A DNA stretch of 64,000 bases from the NCBI RefSeq assembly GCF_001517835.1, contig NZ_LOQG01000001.1, forward strand, positions 211,564 to 275,563, given 5' to 3'. How positions within the stretch are numbered: the first letter of the stretch is position 1; the number at the start of each line of letters is the position of its first letter. A model generated the notes under the pieces. That model searched no databases. It saw only the letters and a list, made by a program, of their open reading frames with translations, and was not told the DNA's origin. Below, piece after piece: positions 6,702-16,420 of the stretch. This DNA is from Caviibacter abscessus (GTDB taxonomy: Bacteria; Fusobacteriota; Fusobacteriia; Fusobacteriales; Leptotrichiaceae). Position numbers and translations under genes: made by a program.

Positions 6702-8318
6702 ATGGAACTGATACTTAAAGAAAAAATAAATTTAGACAATAAAATTAAAGATTTTACGCTAAATCCATTAAATAATACTCTTATCACTATTGGTAAAGGT
6801 CTAACTTTCTTTAAGAAAAATTTTTCTAAAGATAAACAAATTATAAAAAACATAAATAATTGTGAAACAATTAAGTATATAAAAGAAGAAAGTCAACTTT
6901 TTACTTCTTCTTCTTTTTATATTATAAGCAGTAATAATTATATATACAAATGCGATAGTTCAAGTAAAAAAGTTCTTGATTGTATATTTAAACCGAATTT
7001 TAACATTGAATCAATTAATGTTACAAATAAAGGTAAAATAATATATATTAGCAATAATCACCTTTATTCATACGACAGTTTTAGCAAAAAAGAAATAAAA
7101 ACATATATTGGTGATGAAAGAGCCAGCTTATCTATATTTATAATCAATGAAAATATCATTGTAAAAAGCAGAGAATTTGGTAAAAATGACAATATTATAA
7201 AAATATTTTACAGCAAAAATTTATCAGAAATATTTTCAATTCATTCTGAAAATAATCATACCTTTGTAAAACTAATAGGAACAAGATATTTTGGAGCAAC
7301 TGCTAACGGTCTTATTGAAATTTGGGACGCAATATCAAATGAACTTATAGATGCAAAGAAAATTTGTGATTCACGTATTACATATATTGAAAATGATGAC
7401 GAATGGTTTTATTTTGGAACATCACGTGGAGAATTAATCGTAACAAATGACAAATTAAAAGTTGTTAAAACTATTAATTGGATAAAAAGTGAAATTAGAA
7501 AAATTTACTATTTTGATGATACTCTTTATGTTTTATGCGAAAATAATCAAATACTTATTTTTTCATTATTTGATGAAGATAATATTACAATAATAAATGA
7601 TTTTATGAAAAAATATAAAATACACGAAGATTATAGAGAATTTTTTAATATAAATAGAGTTACTGAAATTGAAAACTTTATAAAAAAACTTGAAACTTCA
7701 AATGCAACAATTTATACACCTAGTAAAAAAAATATATTTAGAGCTTTAAATACTCCTATTTCAAATAAAAAAGTTTGTATATTAGGAAAAGAACCATATA
7801 ATAATTATCCTGCTATTGCAACAGGATTAGCTCTTGAAATAAAAGAAAAATCATGGTCAGAAAAAAACATGAATACTTCTGTTAAAAATATATTAAAATT
7901 AATATACTATTCATATAAGAATAAATTTAAAGAATTAGAAGACATAAAAACAGATATAAACAAAGGTAAATTTAAAATTTTGCCTCCAGATAAACTTTTT
8001 AAATCGTGGGAAAAACAAGGTGTGTTACTTTTAAATGCTACTCTAACCGTATTAGTTAATAATACAGGTTCTCACAAAAAGTTTTGGTCATCATTTACAA
8101 ATGATTTATTAGAATATATCAGTACGAAAAACATGAATATTATATATCTACTATGGGGTAAAGATGTAAAACCATTTGAAAAACATATATTAAATGGTGA
8201 AACAATATTCCATAATCACCCTGTTAGTGCGGGAAATATTGAAAATCCAAATGATTTTTTCAATGGATTATCGTTTATTAAAACAAAACATATAATAAAT
8301 TGGTTAGGAGGAGAATAA
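6702..8318 (+). CDS. Beta-propeller fused to a divergent uracil-DNA glycosylase domain
   Basis: 538 aa. Residues about 1-300 are repeated short beta strands with WD/PQQ-propeller character, for example GATANGLIEIWDAISNELI and YFGTSRGELIVTNDKLKVV. Residues about 315-538 are a family 1 UDG fold: GLALEI, WEKQGVLLLNATLTV (434-450), GSHKKFW, IYLLWGKD and HNHPVSAG. The catalytic water-activating motif GQDPYH reads GKEPYN (362-367), so Asp becomes Glu, Gln becomes Lys and His becomes Asn. The HPSPLS loop is shortened to HPVS, keeping His506. A standard Ung is encoded at 21427-22101, so this is a second, altered copy. It may still bind DNA or uracil, or be a catalytically changed enzyme. It sits between trmB and guaB. 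Confidence 0.75.
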   Translation: MELILKEKINLDNKIKDFTLNPLNNTLITIGKGLTFFKKNFSKDKQIIKNINNCETIKYIKEESQLFTSSSFYIISSNNYIYKCDSSSKKVLDCIFKPNFNIESINVTNKGKIIYISNNHLYSYDSFSKKEIKTYIGDERASLSIFIINENIIVKSREFGKNDNIIKIFYSKNLSEIFSIHSENNHTFVKLIGTRYFGATANGLIEIWDAISNELIDAKKICDSRITYIENDDEWFYFGTSRGELIVTNDKLKVVKTINWIKSEIRKIYYFDDTLYVLCENNQILIFSLFDEDNITIINDFMKKYKIHEDYREFFNINRVTEIENFIKKLETSNATIYTPSKKNIFRALNTPISNKKVCILGKEPYNNYPAIATGLALEIKEKSWSEKNMNTSVKNILKLIYYSYKNKFKELEDIKTDINKGKFKILPPDKLFKSWEKQGVLLLNATLTVLVNNTGSHKKFWSSFTNDLLEYISTKNMNIIYLLWGKDVKPFEKHILNGETIFHNHPVSAGNIENPNDFFNGLSFIKTKHIINWLGGE

Positions 8319-8321
8319 TAT

Positions 8322-9782
8322 ATGAGTAAAATTATTTTAGAAGGTTTAACTTTTGATGATGTTTTATTAATACCACAAGCATCTGATGTATTACCGCATA
8401 AAGTTTGTTTAAAAACAAATTTGACAAAAAATTTACAACTTAACATTCCTATTTTAAGTGCAGCTATGGATACTGTTACTGAATCGCAACTTGCTATTGC
8501 TATAGCAAGAGAAGGTGGTATTGGATTTATTCACAAAAATATGACTATTGAAAGACAAGCAGAAGAGGTATCAAAAGTTAAGCGTTCAGAAAGTGGAATG
8601 ATCACAAATCCAATAACACTTGGAGTTGAAGCTACTTTAAATGACGCTCATAAACTTATGAGTAAATACAAAATATCAGGATTACCCATAATTGATGATG
8701 AAATGAATTTACTTGGAATTATTACTAATCGTGATTTAAAATATCGTGAAAATTTAGATGAACTTGCAGTTAATGTTATGACTAAAGAAAATTTAATAAC
8801 TGCAAAAATAGGTACTACTTTTGAACAGGCAAAAGAGATATTACTTAAACATAGAATTGAAAAATTACCAATAGTTGAAAATGGTAAATTAAAAGGATTA
8901 ATAACTATAAAAGATATTGATAATGTATTAAATTATCCTAATGCATGTAAAGACAGTAAAGGTAGACTTCGTGTTGGAGCTGCTGTAGGTATAGGAACCG
9001 ATACAATAGAAAGAGTTAGAGCTTTAGTTGAAGCTGGTGTCGACATTGTTACTGTAGACTCTGCTCATGCCCATTCTAAAGGAGTTATTGATAAAGTTAA
9101 AGAATTAAGAGCTACTTTCCCAAACTTAGATTTAATAGGTGGAAATATTGTTACTAAAGAAGCTGCCAAAGACTTAATTGACGCTGGTGTTAATGCAGTT
9201 AAAGTTGGGATTGGACCTGGTTCAATTTGTACTACTCGTGTTATTGCAGGTGTTGGTGTTCCACAAATTACTGCCATAATGGAAGTTTATGAATATTGTA
9301 AAGATAAAAATGTTTGTGTAATTGCAGATGGAGGAATTAAATTATCTGGAGATATAGTTAAAGCCATTGCTGCCGGCGCTGATTGTGTAATGCTTGGTGG
9401 ATTACTTGCAGGTACACAAGAAGCTCCTGGAGAAGAAATAATTTATAACGGAAGAACATTTAAAACATATGCAGGTATGGGGTCTATTTCAGCAATGAAA
9501 CGTGGAAGTAAAGACAGATATTTCCAACTTGAATCTGCTACTGATAAATTAGTACCTGAAGGTATTGAATCAATGGTTCCATATAAAGGAAAAATAAAAG
9601 ATACTTTATTCCAACTATGTGGAGGTCTTCGTTCAGGAATGGGGTACTGTGGTGCACATTCAATAAATGAATTAAAAGAGAGTAGAAAATTTGTAAGAAT
9701 AACAAATGCTGGACTTAAAGAAAGTCACCCACATGATGTAATTATTACAAAGGAAGCTCCAAATTACACTTCAATAAAATAG
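8322..9782 (+). CDS. guaB: Inosine-5'-monophosphate dehydrogenase
   Basis: 486 aa. It oxidises IMP to XMP with NAD+, the first committed step to GMP. The N-terminal barrel begins [18 protein letters not shown], two CBS domains occupy about residues 95-205, and the barrel resumes with VGAAVGIG. The catalytic loop GPGSICTTR has Cys303, followed by GADCVMLGG and the flap [18 protein letters not shown] ribosome site lies just upstream, overlapping the end of the propeller-UDG gene. With purA and purB (48817-51530) and hpt it gives both branches after IMP plus salvage. Confidence 0.97.
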   Translation: MSKIILEGLTFDDVLLIPQASDVLPHKVCLKTNLTKNLQLNIPILSAAMDTVTESQLAIAIAREGGIGFIHKNMTIERQAEEVSKVKRSESGMITNPITLGVEATLNDAHKLMSKYKISGLPIIDDEMNLLGIITNRDLKYRENLDELAVNVMTKENLITAKIGTTFEQAKEILLKHRIEKLPIVENGKLKGLITIKDIDNVLNYPNACKDSKGRLRVGAAVGIGTDTIERVRALVEAGVDIVTVDSAHAHSKGVIDKVKELRATFPNLDLIGGNIVTKEAAKDLIDAGVNAVKVGIGPGSICTTRVIAGVGVPQITAIMEVYEYCKDKNVCVIADGGIKLSGDIVKAIAAGADCVMLGGLLAGTQEAPGEEIIYNGRTFKTYAGMGSISAMKRGSKDRYFQLESATDKLVPEGIESMVPYKGKIKDTLFQLCGGLRSGMGYCGAHSINELKESRKFVRITNAGLKESHPHDVIITKEAPNYTSIK

Positions 9783-9784
9783 TG

Positions 9785-11794
9785 ATGAAAATGAATAAAG
9801 ATTATGAAAATTATCTAAATTTAAAAAAAGAAATTGAAAAATATAATTATCATTATTATGAAAAAAATGAAAGTTTAATTTCAGATAAACAATTTGATGA
9901 TTTATTAAAAAAATTAGTTGAAATTGAAAAATTGCATCCTGAATATATTGATGAATCCTCTCCTACTGAACATGTGGGTGGATACGTTAATGAAAAATTT
10001 TCAAAAGTTAAGCATAATGCAGCTATGTTAAGTTTAGCTAATACATATAACATAAATGATATAAAAGATTTTAATAATAGGATTCAAAAGTTATTAAATT
10101 CTAATAATAAAATAGAATATGTTCTTGAGTTAAAGCTTGATGGAATAAGTATAAGTATAATTTATGAAAATGGTATACTTGTTAGAGCTGTAACACGTGG
10201 TGATGGTATTTATGGAGAAGATGTTACAGAAAATGTAATGCAAATAAAAAATATCCCTCACAAACTAAATAAAAATATAAATATTGAAGTACGTGGTGAA
10301 ATTGTATTTCCTATTTCTAAATTTAATAAATTAAATGAATTAAGAGAAATAAATGGAGAACCTGTTTTTGCAAATCCTAGAAATGCTGCTTCAGGTACTA
10401 TAAGACAGCTTGATATGAATGTTGTAAAAGAAAGAGATTTAGATTGTTATTTATACTATGTTGTAAATTCTCAGGATTTTGGTATTAAAACTCATATGGA
10501 GAGCATTAATTTATTAAAAGACTTAGGATTTAATACAACTGGTGTATTTGAAATATATAATGATTTCTCTGATATTGAACATGCAATTGAAATTTGGAAT
10601 ACAAAAAGAAAAAAATTGGATTATGAAACAGATGGTTTAGTTTTAAAAATAAATGATATTACTTTATATGAAAAATTAGGTTATACTGCTAAGAGTCCAA
10701 GATGGGCTATTGCATATAAATTTAAACCTGATCAAGCGATTACCAAAATAATTTCTATTGATTATCAAGTTGGTAGAACAGGCGTAGTTACTCCTGTTGC
10801 GAATTTTGAACCTGCAAATTTATCAGGTTCAGTTGTAAAACGTGCTTCTTTACACAATTTTGATGAAATTTATAAAAAAGATATAAGAATTTTTGATACT
10901 GTGGTTGTTGAAAAAGCTGCTGAAATTATACCTCAAGTAATAAATGTTTTATTTGAAAAAAGAACAGGTATAGAAAAAAGAATTGAAAAACCCAAATTAT
11001 GTCCAAGTTGTGGATATGAATTACATTCATTTGAAAACATAATAGCATTAAAATGTATAAATCCTTATTGTCCTGAACAATTAACACGACTTATTGAATA
11101 TTTTGTTTCAAGAGATTGTATGAATATAAAAGGTCTTGGAACAAAAATAATAAGAAAACTTATTGATTTAGGGTTAATAACTAATATCCTTGATTTATAT
11201 AATTTAAAAAATCTTAAAGATGAATTAATACAAATTGATAAAATGGGCGAAAAAAATGTTGAAAATTTACTTAACAGCATTGAAAAAAGTATAAATAATT
11301 CTTTTGATAAAGTAATTTATTCTTTAGGAATTAATTATGTTGGAAAAACTACTGCTTCTTTAATATGCGATAGATACCAAAATATTGATGATTTAATAGA
11401 CGCTGATGTCAAAGCTTTATCTCAAATAAAAGGTGTTGGAGAAAAAGTTGCAAATTCTGTATACTCATATTTTAGAAATGCAAATTCAATTAGAATAATT
11501 AATGGACTTAAAGAAATTGGTTTTAATCTAAAAAATGTCAAACAAGAAAAACTGTTTAACAATAATATATCAGGTAAATCTTTCTTAGCAACTGGTACAT
11601 TTACTAATTTTAAAAGGGAAGATATAAAAGAAATTATAAATAAGTATAACGGTGTATACTTAAGTGCTGTTTCAAAAAATTTAGACTACTTAATTGCTGG
11701 AGAAAAAGCAGGTTCTAAACTTGAAAAAGCCACTAACTTAGGTATAAAAATTTTAACAGAAGATGAATTTTTAATATTATTAGGAAAAAATTAA
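9785..11794 (+). CDS. ligA: NAD-dependent DNA ligase
   Basis: About 669 aa, normal length. Domains in order: Ia domain (YNYHYYEKNESLISD), adenylation domain with the AMP-accepting lysine in ELKLDGIS, OB fold (VGRTGVVTPVANFEP), four-cysteine zinc finger (CPSCGYELHS ... CINPYCPEQ), helix-hairpin-helix repeats (IKGVGEKVANSVYSY) and a C-terminal BRCT domain (GKSFLATGTFTNFKREDI). The start is unclear: a GTG at 9782 overlaps the guaB stop, with ATG at 9785 and 9791. No strong ribosome site is visible, so translation is probably coupled to guaB. I chose 9785. Confidence 0.96.
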   Translation: MKMNKDYENYLNLKKEIEKYNYHYYEKNESLISDKQFDDLLKKLVEIEKLHPEYIDESSPTEHVGGYVNEKFSKVKHNAAMLSLANTYNINDIKDFNNRIQKLLNSNNKIEYVLELKLDGISISIIYENGILVRAVTRGDGIYGEDVTENVMQIKNIPHKLNKNINIEVRGEIVFPISKFNKLNELREINGEPVFANPRNAASGTIRQLDMNVVKERDLDCYLYYVVNSQDFGIKTHMESINLLKDLGFNTTGVFEIYNDFSDIEHAIEIWNTKRKKLDYETDGLVLKINDITLYEKLGYTAKSPRWAIAYKFKPDQAITKIISIDYQVGRTGVVTPVANFEPANLSGSVVKRASLHNFDEIYKKDIRIFDTVVVEKAAEIIPQVINVLFEKRTGIEKRIEKPKLCPSCGYELHSFENIIALKCINPYCPEQLTRLIEYFVSRDCMNIKGLGTKIIRKLIDLGLITNILDLYNLKNLKDELIQIDKMGEKNVENLLNSIEKSINNSFDKVIYSLGINYVGKTTASLICDRYQNIDDLIDADVKALSQIKGVGEKVANSVYSYFRNANSIRIINGLKEIGFNLKNVKQEKLFNNNISGKSFLATGTFTNFKREDIKEIINKYNGVYLSAVSKNLDYLIAGEKAGSKLEKATNLGIKILTEDEFLILLGKN

Positions 11795-12477
11795 TGATTT
11801 ATAAATTAGAAACTTTTGGAATGCTACATATATTTTTAATGTTATATTCTGTCATTTTGTTTATAACATTTACACAAATTCCAAAATTATTATCAAAAAA
11901 ACATTTAAACACATACACAATATTATTTGGTATATTTTTACTTATACTAAAAATTTTGGATTCTTATGTAGTTTATAAATATGAAAATTATGGACTGCTT
12001 AGTATATTGCCACTACATTTGTGCAATATATCTTTAATAATTGGTGCTATATTTCTTATAACTAAAAATGAGATTTTGTTTAATATTCTTTACTTTTTCT
12101 CGTTTGGAGCAATACTTGCAATAATATTTCCTGATTACACTACATTTAATTGCTGGTATTATCCATTAATATATATGTCAACACATACTTTTGAATATGT
12201 AATACTTATATATAGTATACTCTATCTTAACGTATCTATTACACAAAAAGGATATAATATTACAAAATTATTTATGTTTGCACTAATATTAATAAATACA
12301 TTTATAAATCATAAATTTAACACTAATTTTATGTTTTTAAATGACTATGCTGTACCATTTTTAAAATTTATAAAGCCTTTAGTACTTTATAAAATATTAA
12401 TTATATTAACATATTTTATCATATATAGAATTATGTATAACCACGCTATAAAAAAACAAGGAGAACAAAAAATATGA
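11794..12477 (+). CDS. YwaF-like integral membrane protein (TIGR02206 type)
   Basis: 227 aa with about seven hydrophobic helices. The family pattern is visible in SILPLHLCNISLIIGA, a central GAILAIIFPDYT and a following STHTFEYVILIY. These proteins occur widely in low-GC bacteria and their function is not known. The start overlaps the ligA stop (TAATG) and the asnA start lies inside its last codons, so it is translated as part of this operon. Confidence 0.75.
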   Translation: MIYKLETFGMLHIFLMLYSVILFITFTQIPKLLSKKHLNTYTILFGIFLLILKILDSYVVYKYENYGLLSILPLHLCNISLIIGAIFLITKNEILFNILYFFSFGAILAIIFPDYTTFNCWYYPLIYMSTHTFEYVILIYSILYLNVSITQKGYNITKLFMFALILINTFINHKFNTNFMFLNDYAVPFLKFIKPLVLYKILIILTYFIIYRIMYNHAIKKQGEQKI

Positions 12478-13478
12478 ACATAAAAATACAAAAAAAATAT
12501 GAACCAATATTCAATATACTTGATATGGAAATAGCAATAAAACAAATTAAAGATTTCTTTGAAGTTGAACTTGCAAAAGCTTTAAATTTAACTAGAATAT
12601 CAGCACCTTTATTTGTACGTTTAGATTCAGGTTTAAATGATACATTAAATGGGATTGAAAGACCTGTTAGCTTTGATATGAAAGAAGAACCTAATCAAAC
12701 TATTGAAATTGTTCACTCTCTTGCAAAATGGAAAAGATATGCACTTAAAAGATATGGATTTAAGGAAGGTTTCGGCTTATATACAGACATGAATGCTATA
12801 AGAAGAGATGAAGACTTAGATAATATTCATTCTATATATGTAGACCAATGGGATTGGGAATTTATTATTAATAATAGCAACAGAAATATTGAATTTTTAA
12901 AAGAAGTTGTAAAAAAAATATATTCAGTTCTTTTAAAAACTGAAGAAATGTTAAAAGAAAAATACCCTACTAAATATACTCCATTTTTAGCAAAAGAAAT
13001 ACATTTTATTACTTCACAAGAGTTAGAAGATATGTATCCAACTTTAACAACTAAAGAACGTGAAAAAGAAATTACTAAAAAATATGGTGCCGTATTTCTT
13101 ATGCAAATAGGAGATATTTTAAATTCAGGTCAAAAACATGATGGTCGTGCTCCTGATTATGATGATTGGAAATTAAATGGAGATATATTAGTATACAATG
13201 AAATACTTGATATCGCTTTTGAAATTTCTTCAATGGGTATAAGAGTTGATAAAACTTCATTAAAAAGTCAACTTGATTTATGTAATATAAAAAACTATAC
13301 TAACTTTCATAAAATGCTTTTAAATGATGAGTTACCTCTTACAATAGGTGGCGGTATAGGTCAATCAAGATTATGTATGTTATTTTTAAAAACTGCTCAT
13401 ATAGGAGAGGTGCAAGCTTCATTATGGACTGCTGAAATTGAAAAAGATTGTGAAAAATTAGGTATTAATTTATTATAA
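12474..13478 (+). CDS. asnA: Aspartate-ammonia ligase
   Basis: 334 aa, typical for AsnA, which makes asparagine from aspartate, ATP and ammonia. Class II synthetase-like motifs are clear: RISAPLFVRLDSGLNDTLNG near the N-terminus, then SLAKWKRYAL, DMNAIRRDEDLDNIHSIYVDQWDWE, DGRAPDYDDW and the C-terminal GGGIGQSRLCM. An AAGGAG site lies 8 bp before ATG 12474, inside the previous gene. It is the last gene before a terminator at 13490. Confidence 0.96.
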   Translation: MNIKIQKKYEPIFNILDMEIAIKQIKDFFEVELAKALNLTRISAPLFVRLDSGLNDTLNGIERPVSFDMKEEPNQTIEIVHSLAKWKRYALKRYGFKEGFGLYTDMNAIRRDEDLDNIHSIYVDQWDWEFIINNSNRNIEFLKEVVKKIYSVLLKTEEMLKEKYPTKYTPFLAKEIHFITSQELEDMYPTLTTKEREKEITKKYGAVFLMQIGDILNSGQKHDGRAPDYDDWKLNGDILVYNEILDIAFEISSMGIRVDKTSLKSQLDLCNIKNYTNFHKMLLNDELPLTIGGGIGQSRLCMLFLKTAHIGEVQASLWTAEIEKDCEKLGINLL

Positions 13479-13489
13479 AAAATAAAGAT

Positions 13490-13525
13490 AATGTATAAAT
13501 TAAATTTGTTTATACATTATTTTTT
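13490..13525 (+). terminator. Terminator after asnA
   Basis: Perfect 10-bp stem AATGTATAAA / TTTATACATT (13490-13499 with 13509-13518), followed by a run of Ts. It closes the plus-strand gene block. Confidence 0.8.
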
Positions 13526-13534
13526 TATTAAAAT

Positions 13535-13569
13535 GAAAAGCCTAAGCTAGTTATAAACTAAATTAGGCT
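13535..13569 (-). terminator. Terminator after ulaF
   Basis: Stem AGCCTAA / TTAGGCT (13539-13545 with 13563-13569), followed on the minus strand by TTTT. Convergent with the asnA terminator. Confidence 0.75.
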
Positions 13570-13604
13570 CTTACAAAAATTATATTTTAATTTTTATCAT
13601 CTTT

Positions 13605-14294
13605 TCAATCATTACCATAGTAAGCATCTTTACCGTGTTTTCTGAAATAATGTTTATCTTGTATTATTTTAGGTGCTTCACAAACATCTTTATTTAACAA
13701 TTCTGTTAAAAGTGCCATTTTTGCTACTTCTTCTAATACAACTGCATTATATACAGCTTTTTTGGCATTTTCTCCCCATGCAAATGATCCATGATTTCTA
13801 CATAAAATTGCAGGTGTTGCAACATAATCTAAATCTTTAAAAGTTTCTATTATAACTTTACCTGTATTTTTTTCATATCCACTATCTATTTCTTCTTTTG
13901 TAAGATTTCTACTGCAAGGAACACTTCCATATATGCTGTCAGCATGAGTTGTCCCGTAACAAGGAATATCTCTACCTGCTTGTGCAAAACTTGTAGCCCA
14001 AGTTGAGTGAGTATGAACTATTGCTCCTATATTTTCAAAGGCCTTATATAATTCTAAATGTGTTGGTGTGTCTGATGATGGTTTATATTTTCCTTCGACT
14101 GCATTTCCATTAAGATCAACTACTACCATATCTTCATATGTCAGTTTTTCATATTCAACGCCACTTGGTTTAATTACAAAAAGACCTTTTTCTCTATCTA
14201 TTTCACTAACATTTCCCCAAGTAAATTTTACTAAATTATATTTAGGTAAATCCATATTAGCTTTGTATACTCTTTTTTTTAGTTCTTCTAACAT
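13605..14294 (-). CDS. ulaF: L-ribulose-5-phosphate 4-epimerase of ascorbate catabolism
   Basis: 229 aa class II aldolase/epimerase. It converts L-ribulose 5-phosphate to D-xylulose 5-phosphate, the last step of anaerobic ascorbate breakdown. The zinc ligands are in IVHTHSTWATSF and NHGSFAWG. Substrate-binding stretches KFTWGNVSE and IKPSGV lie in the N-terminal part, and the family loop PCYGTTHADSIYGSVPC is present. It overlaps ulaE by 7 bp. The ula context separates it from araD. Confidence 0.92.
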   Translation of the reverse strand: MLEELKKRVYKANMDLPKYNLVKFTWGNVSEIDREKGLFVIKPSGVEYEKLTYEDMVVVDLNGNAVEGKYKPSSDTPTHLELYKAFENIGAIVHTHSTWATSFAQAGRDIPCYGTTHADSIYGSVPCSRNLTKEEIDSGYEKNTGKVIIETFKDLDYVATPAILCRNHGSFAWGENAKKAVYNAVVLEEVAKMALLTELLNKDVCEAPKIIQDKHYFRKHGKDAYYGND

Positions 14295-15145
14295 TTAGTT
14301 TCACCCTCTATTTCATCTAGCATTTTTCTAAATGTTTTAACGGCAAATTTTAAATCAACTGTAAAATCTTCTGCCCCTGTATACCATAATTCAGTCACAT
14401 ATCTTCTAACACCTAAATTCCATAGAGCTGTCAGACATTCTTTAAAATTAACATGCCCTGTTAAAAATGGAATTTCTCTATAATGCCCCGGTATACTTTC
14501 TTTTATATGTGCTGCAACTGTTAAAGATTCTCCTTCGTTTATATCATCTAATACATCATGACCATATATTAATGATGAATTTTTAATATTTCCAAGGTCA
14601 GGATATATTTTTAAAAATGGAGAATTTATTTTATTTACAATTATTTTTGCTTTTTTCACTGTATCCATAAAATCAGTTTCCATAGTTTCAAAAGCAAGTA
14701 TAATTCCGTATTTTGATGCAATTTCTACAGCCTTTTTTAAATTATGTATAAAAAGTTTTTTTGTTTCTTCGTTCCCCTTTTCATAATATACATCATAACC
14801 TGCTAACTGTATTATTCTAACACCTAAAGAATCTGCTAATTTAATTGCTTTAGTTATAATCTCCATACTTTTTAATCTTGTATTTTTATCTAATGAACCC
14901 ATTGGATATTTTCTTTGCCCTGATAAGCAAAGACTTCTTATAGGAAAATCCACTCTTTTCATCGCAAATACTAATTCATCAACAGTTTTTTTATCCCAAT
15001 CTAATCTTGATAATTTTTCTTCTGTTTCATCTACACTTAATTCTAAAAAATCATATCCTAATTCTTTTGCATATTTAAGTTTTTCTTCAATTGTAAGGCT
15101 ATTTGGCATAGCTTTTTCATAAACACCTAAAACATAATTTCTCAT
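14288..15145 (-). CDS. ulaE: L-xylulose-5-phosphate 3-epimerase
   Basis: 285 aa from ATG 15143-15145, matching the usual 284-residue UlaE. A longer opening would overlap ulaG and adds 31 residues with no family character, so it is not used. TIM-barrel epimerase motifs: VYEKAMPN at the start, ELGYDFLELSVDE, LSGQRKYPMGS, FETMETDFMDT, YPDLGN and GHVNFKECL. It isomerises L-xylulose 5-phosphate to L-ribulose 5-phosphate between UlaD and UlaF. No ulaD (decarboxylase) gene is present in this cluster; it may be elsewhere. It begins 10 bp after ulaG ends. Confidence 0.93.
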   Translation of the reverse strand: MRNYVLGVYEKAMPNSLTIEEKLKYAKELGYDFLELSVDETEEKLSRLDWDKKTVDELVFAMKRVDFPIRSLCLSGQRKYPMGSLDKNTRLKSMEIITKAIKLADSLGVRIIQLAGYDVYYEKGNEETKKLFIHNLKKAVEIASKYGIILAFETMETDFMDTVKKAKIIVNKINSPFLKIYPDLGNIKNSSLIYGHDVLDDINEGESLTVAAHIKESIPGHYREIPFLTGHVNFKECLTALWNLGVRRYVTELWYTGAEDFTVDLKFAVKTFRKMLDEIEGETKC

Positions 15146-15155
15146 TTCAATCGCC

Positions 15156-16217
15156 TTATAATATTTGAATAAATGGTAAATCAGGTTCGATTTCAAAAGC
15201 ATCTTCAAATCCACGAGGATACATATATTCCATATCATCTTTATTATCAGGGAATATGAATTTACCTCCAGGTTGCCAAATATATGGTTTGAATGTATAT
15301 TTCATTCTATTTTTTCTCATATTCCATAATACTTGTATTTCTTTAGGATCAGCCATGAAATTAGTCCATATATCATGATGAATTGGTATAACTACTTGAG
15401 TATCTAAACTTTCAGCTACTCTTAAAACATCTGAAGCTGTTAATTTGTCTGTCATTCCTCTAGGATTTTCACCATATCCTACTAAAGCTACATCAATTTT
15501 ATGATCTCTTGCATGTTTAACATAATAATTTGAGTAATGTGAATCCCCTGCATGGTAAATATTTCCACCAGATGTCTTAACTAAGTAATTTACCGCCATA
15601 TCATTCATATCAGGAGGCATATGACCTTTTAAAACTACATCATCTTCAACTGTTAATAACATAGTTCTATCAAAAGATTCTAACATAACTATTTCCATGT
15701 CTTTTATTTTAACAACATCTCCTGGTCTTACAGTTACAATTCTATCCTCAGGAACTCCCCACTTTCTCCATAGTTGTGCACAAGTTTTTGGACCTATAAA
15801 TTTTGCTTCAGGGCAATTTTGAGTAATTGCTGCTGCGACATTAACATCTATATGATCACTATGACTATGTGTTGCAAGAATAGCATCTATTTTAGTTATT
15901 TTAAAAGGATCTATTAAACAAGGTGTATTTCTTAAATTAGGTTGTAATTTAACACACCCTACTGCTCTTTGATGTTGGTGTTTTTCTTTCATGAATTTAT
16001 TTGTTTTTGTTCTTTTTCCTGTTGACAACCATAAGTCAATACAAATATTTGCATCGCCTTCTGTTTTAATCCAAGTTCCCATATTTCCAAGCCACCACAT
16101 GGCAACTTTATTTTTTTCAACTATTTCTTCATCTATTTCTTCATTAATCCAAGTTCCCCATTCTGGGAATGTATTTAGTATCCAACTTTCTCTAGTTATC
16201 TCATTTACTTTTGACAA
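15156..16217 (-). CDS. ulaG: L-ascorbate-6-phosphate lactonase
   Basis: 353 aa, very close to the standard UlaG length and layout. It opens the lactone ring of L-ascorbate 6-phosphate delivered by the PTS. The metallo-beta-lactamase signature [11 protein letters not shown] binds the metals. [21 protein letters not shown] and the N-terminal [11 protein letters not shown] are characteristic. A GGAAGTGA ribosome site is placed 7 bp before ATG 16215-16217. First gene of a ulaG-ulaE-ulaF transcript that has its own control region. Confidence 0.96.
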   Translation of the reverse strand: MSKVNEITRESWILNTFPEWGTWINEEIDEEIVEKNKVAMWWLGNMGTWIKTEGDANICIDLWLSTGKRTKTNKFMKEKHQHQRAVGCVKLQPNLRNTPCLIDPFKITKIDAILATHSHSDHIDVNVAAAITQNCPEAKFIGPKTCAQLWRKWGVPEDRIVTVRPGDVVKIKDMEIVMLESFDRTMLLTVEDDVVLKGHMPPDMNDMAVNYLVKTSGGNIYHAGDSHYSNYYVKHARDHKIDVALVGYGENPRGMTDKLTASDVLRVAESLDTQVVIPIHHDIWTNFMADPKEIQVLWNMRKNRMKYTFKPYIWQPGGKFIFPDNKDDMEYMYPRGFEDAFEIEPDLPFIQIL

Positions 16218-16244
16218 TTAAATCACTTCCTTAAAATTAAATTA

Positions 16245-16289
16245 GAACGGTTAAAAAATTTATTATTATTTACTTACATTATTATTATA
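16245..16289 (-). promoter_or_regulatory. ulaG control region with boxes shared with the ula PTS promoter
   Basis: GAACGGTT at 16245-16252 and TTTACTTACA at 16269-16278 lie upstream of ulaG. The same two sequences (AACCGTTC and TGTAAGTAAA) lie upstream of the PTS operon at 21331-21360. A TATAAT-like -10 reads on the minus strand at 16284-16289 with a poor -35. The central AACNGTT is palindromic. Probably binding sites for the PRD regulator or another ascorbate-responsive factor. Confidence 0.5.
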
Positions 16290-16374
16290 TTTTAAAATTA
16301 GGATATTTAAAGTTCAATATGGTTATATGCGTATGTTCATATTTAAACCAAAATATACTATATACCTTGTTTTA

Positions 16375-16411
16375 TAATAAAAAAGACTTATATTTAAAAT
16401 ATATAAGTCTT
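16375..16411 (-). terminator. Terminator after the ula PRD regulator gene
   Basis: Perfect 11-bp stem AAGACTTATAT / ATATAAGTCTT (16383-16393 with 16401-16411), with a T tract on the minus-strand side. Confidence 0.8.
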
Positions 16412-16420
16412 GTGATTTTT

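Noticed and set aside
15146..15238. Longer ulaE start overlapping ulaG
   Set aside because: The extra residues lack family character, and ATG 15145 gives the normal length.
16383..16411. Hairpin near ulaG considered as an antiterminator target
   Set aside because: It lies after the regulator stop with a T tract and reads as an ordinary terminator.
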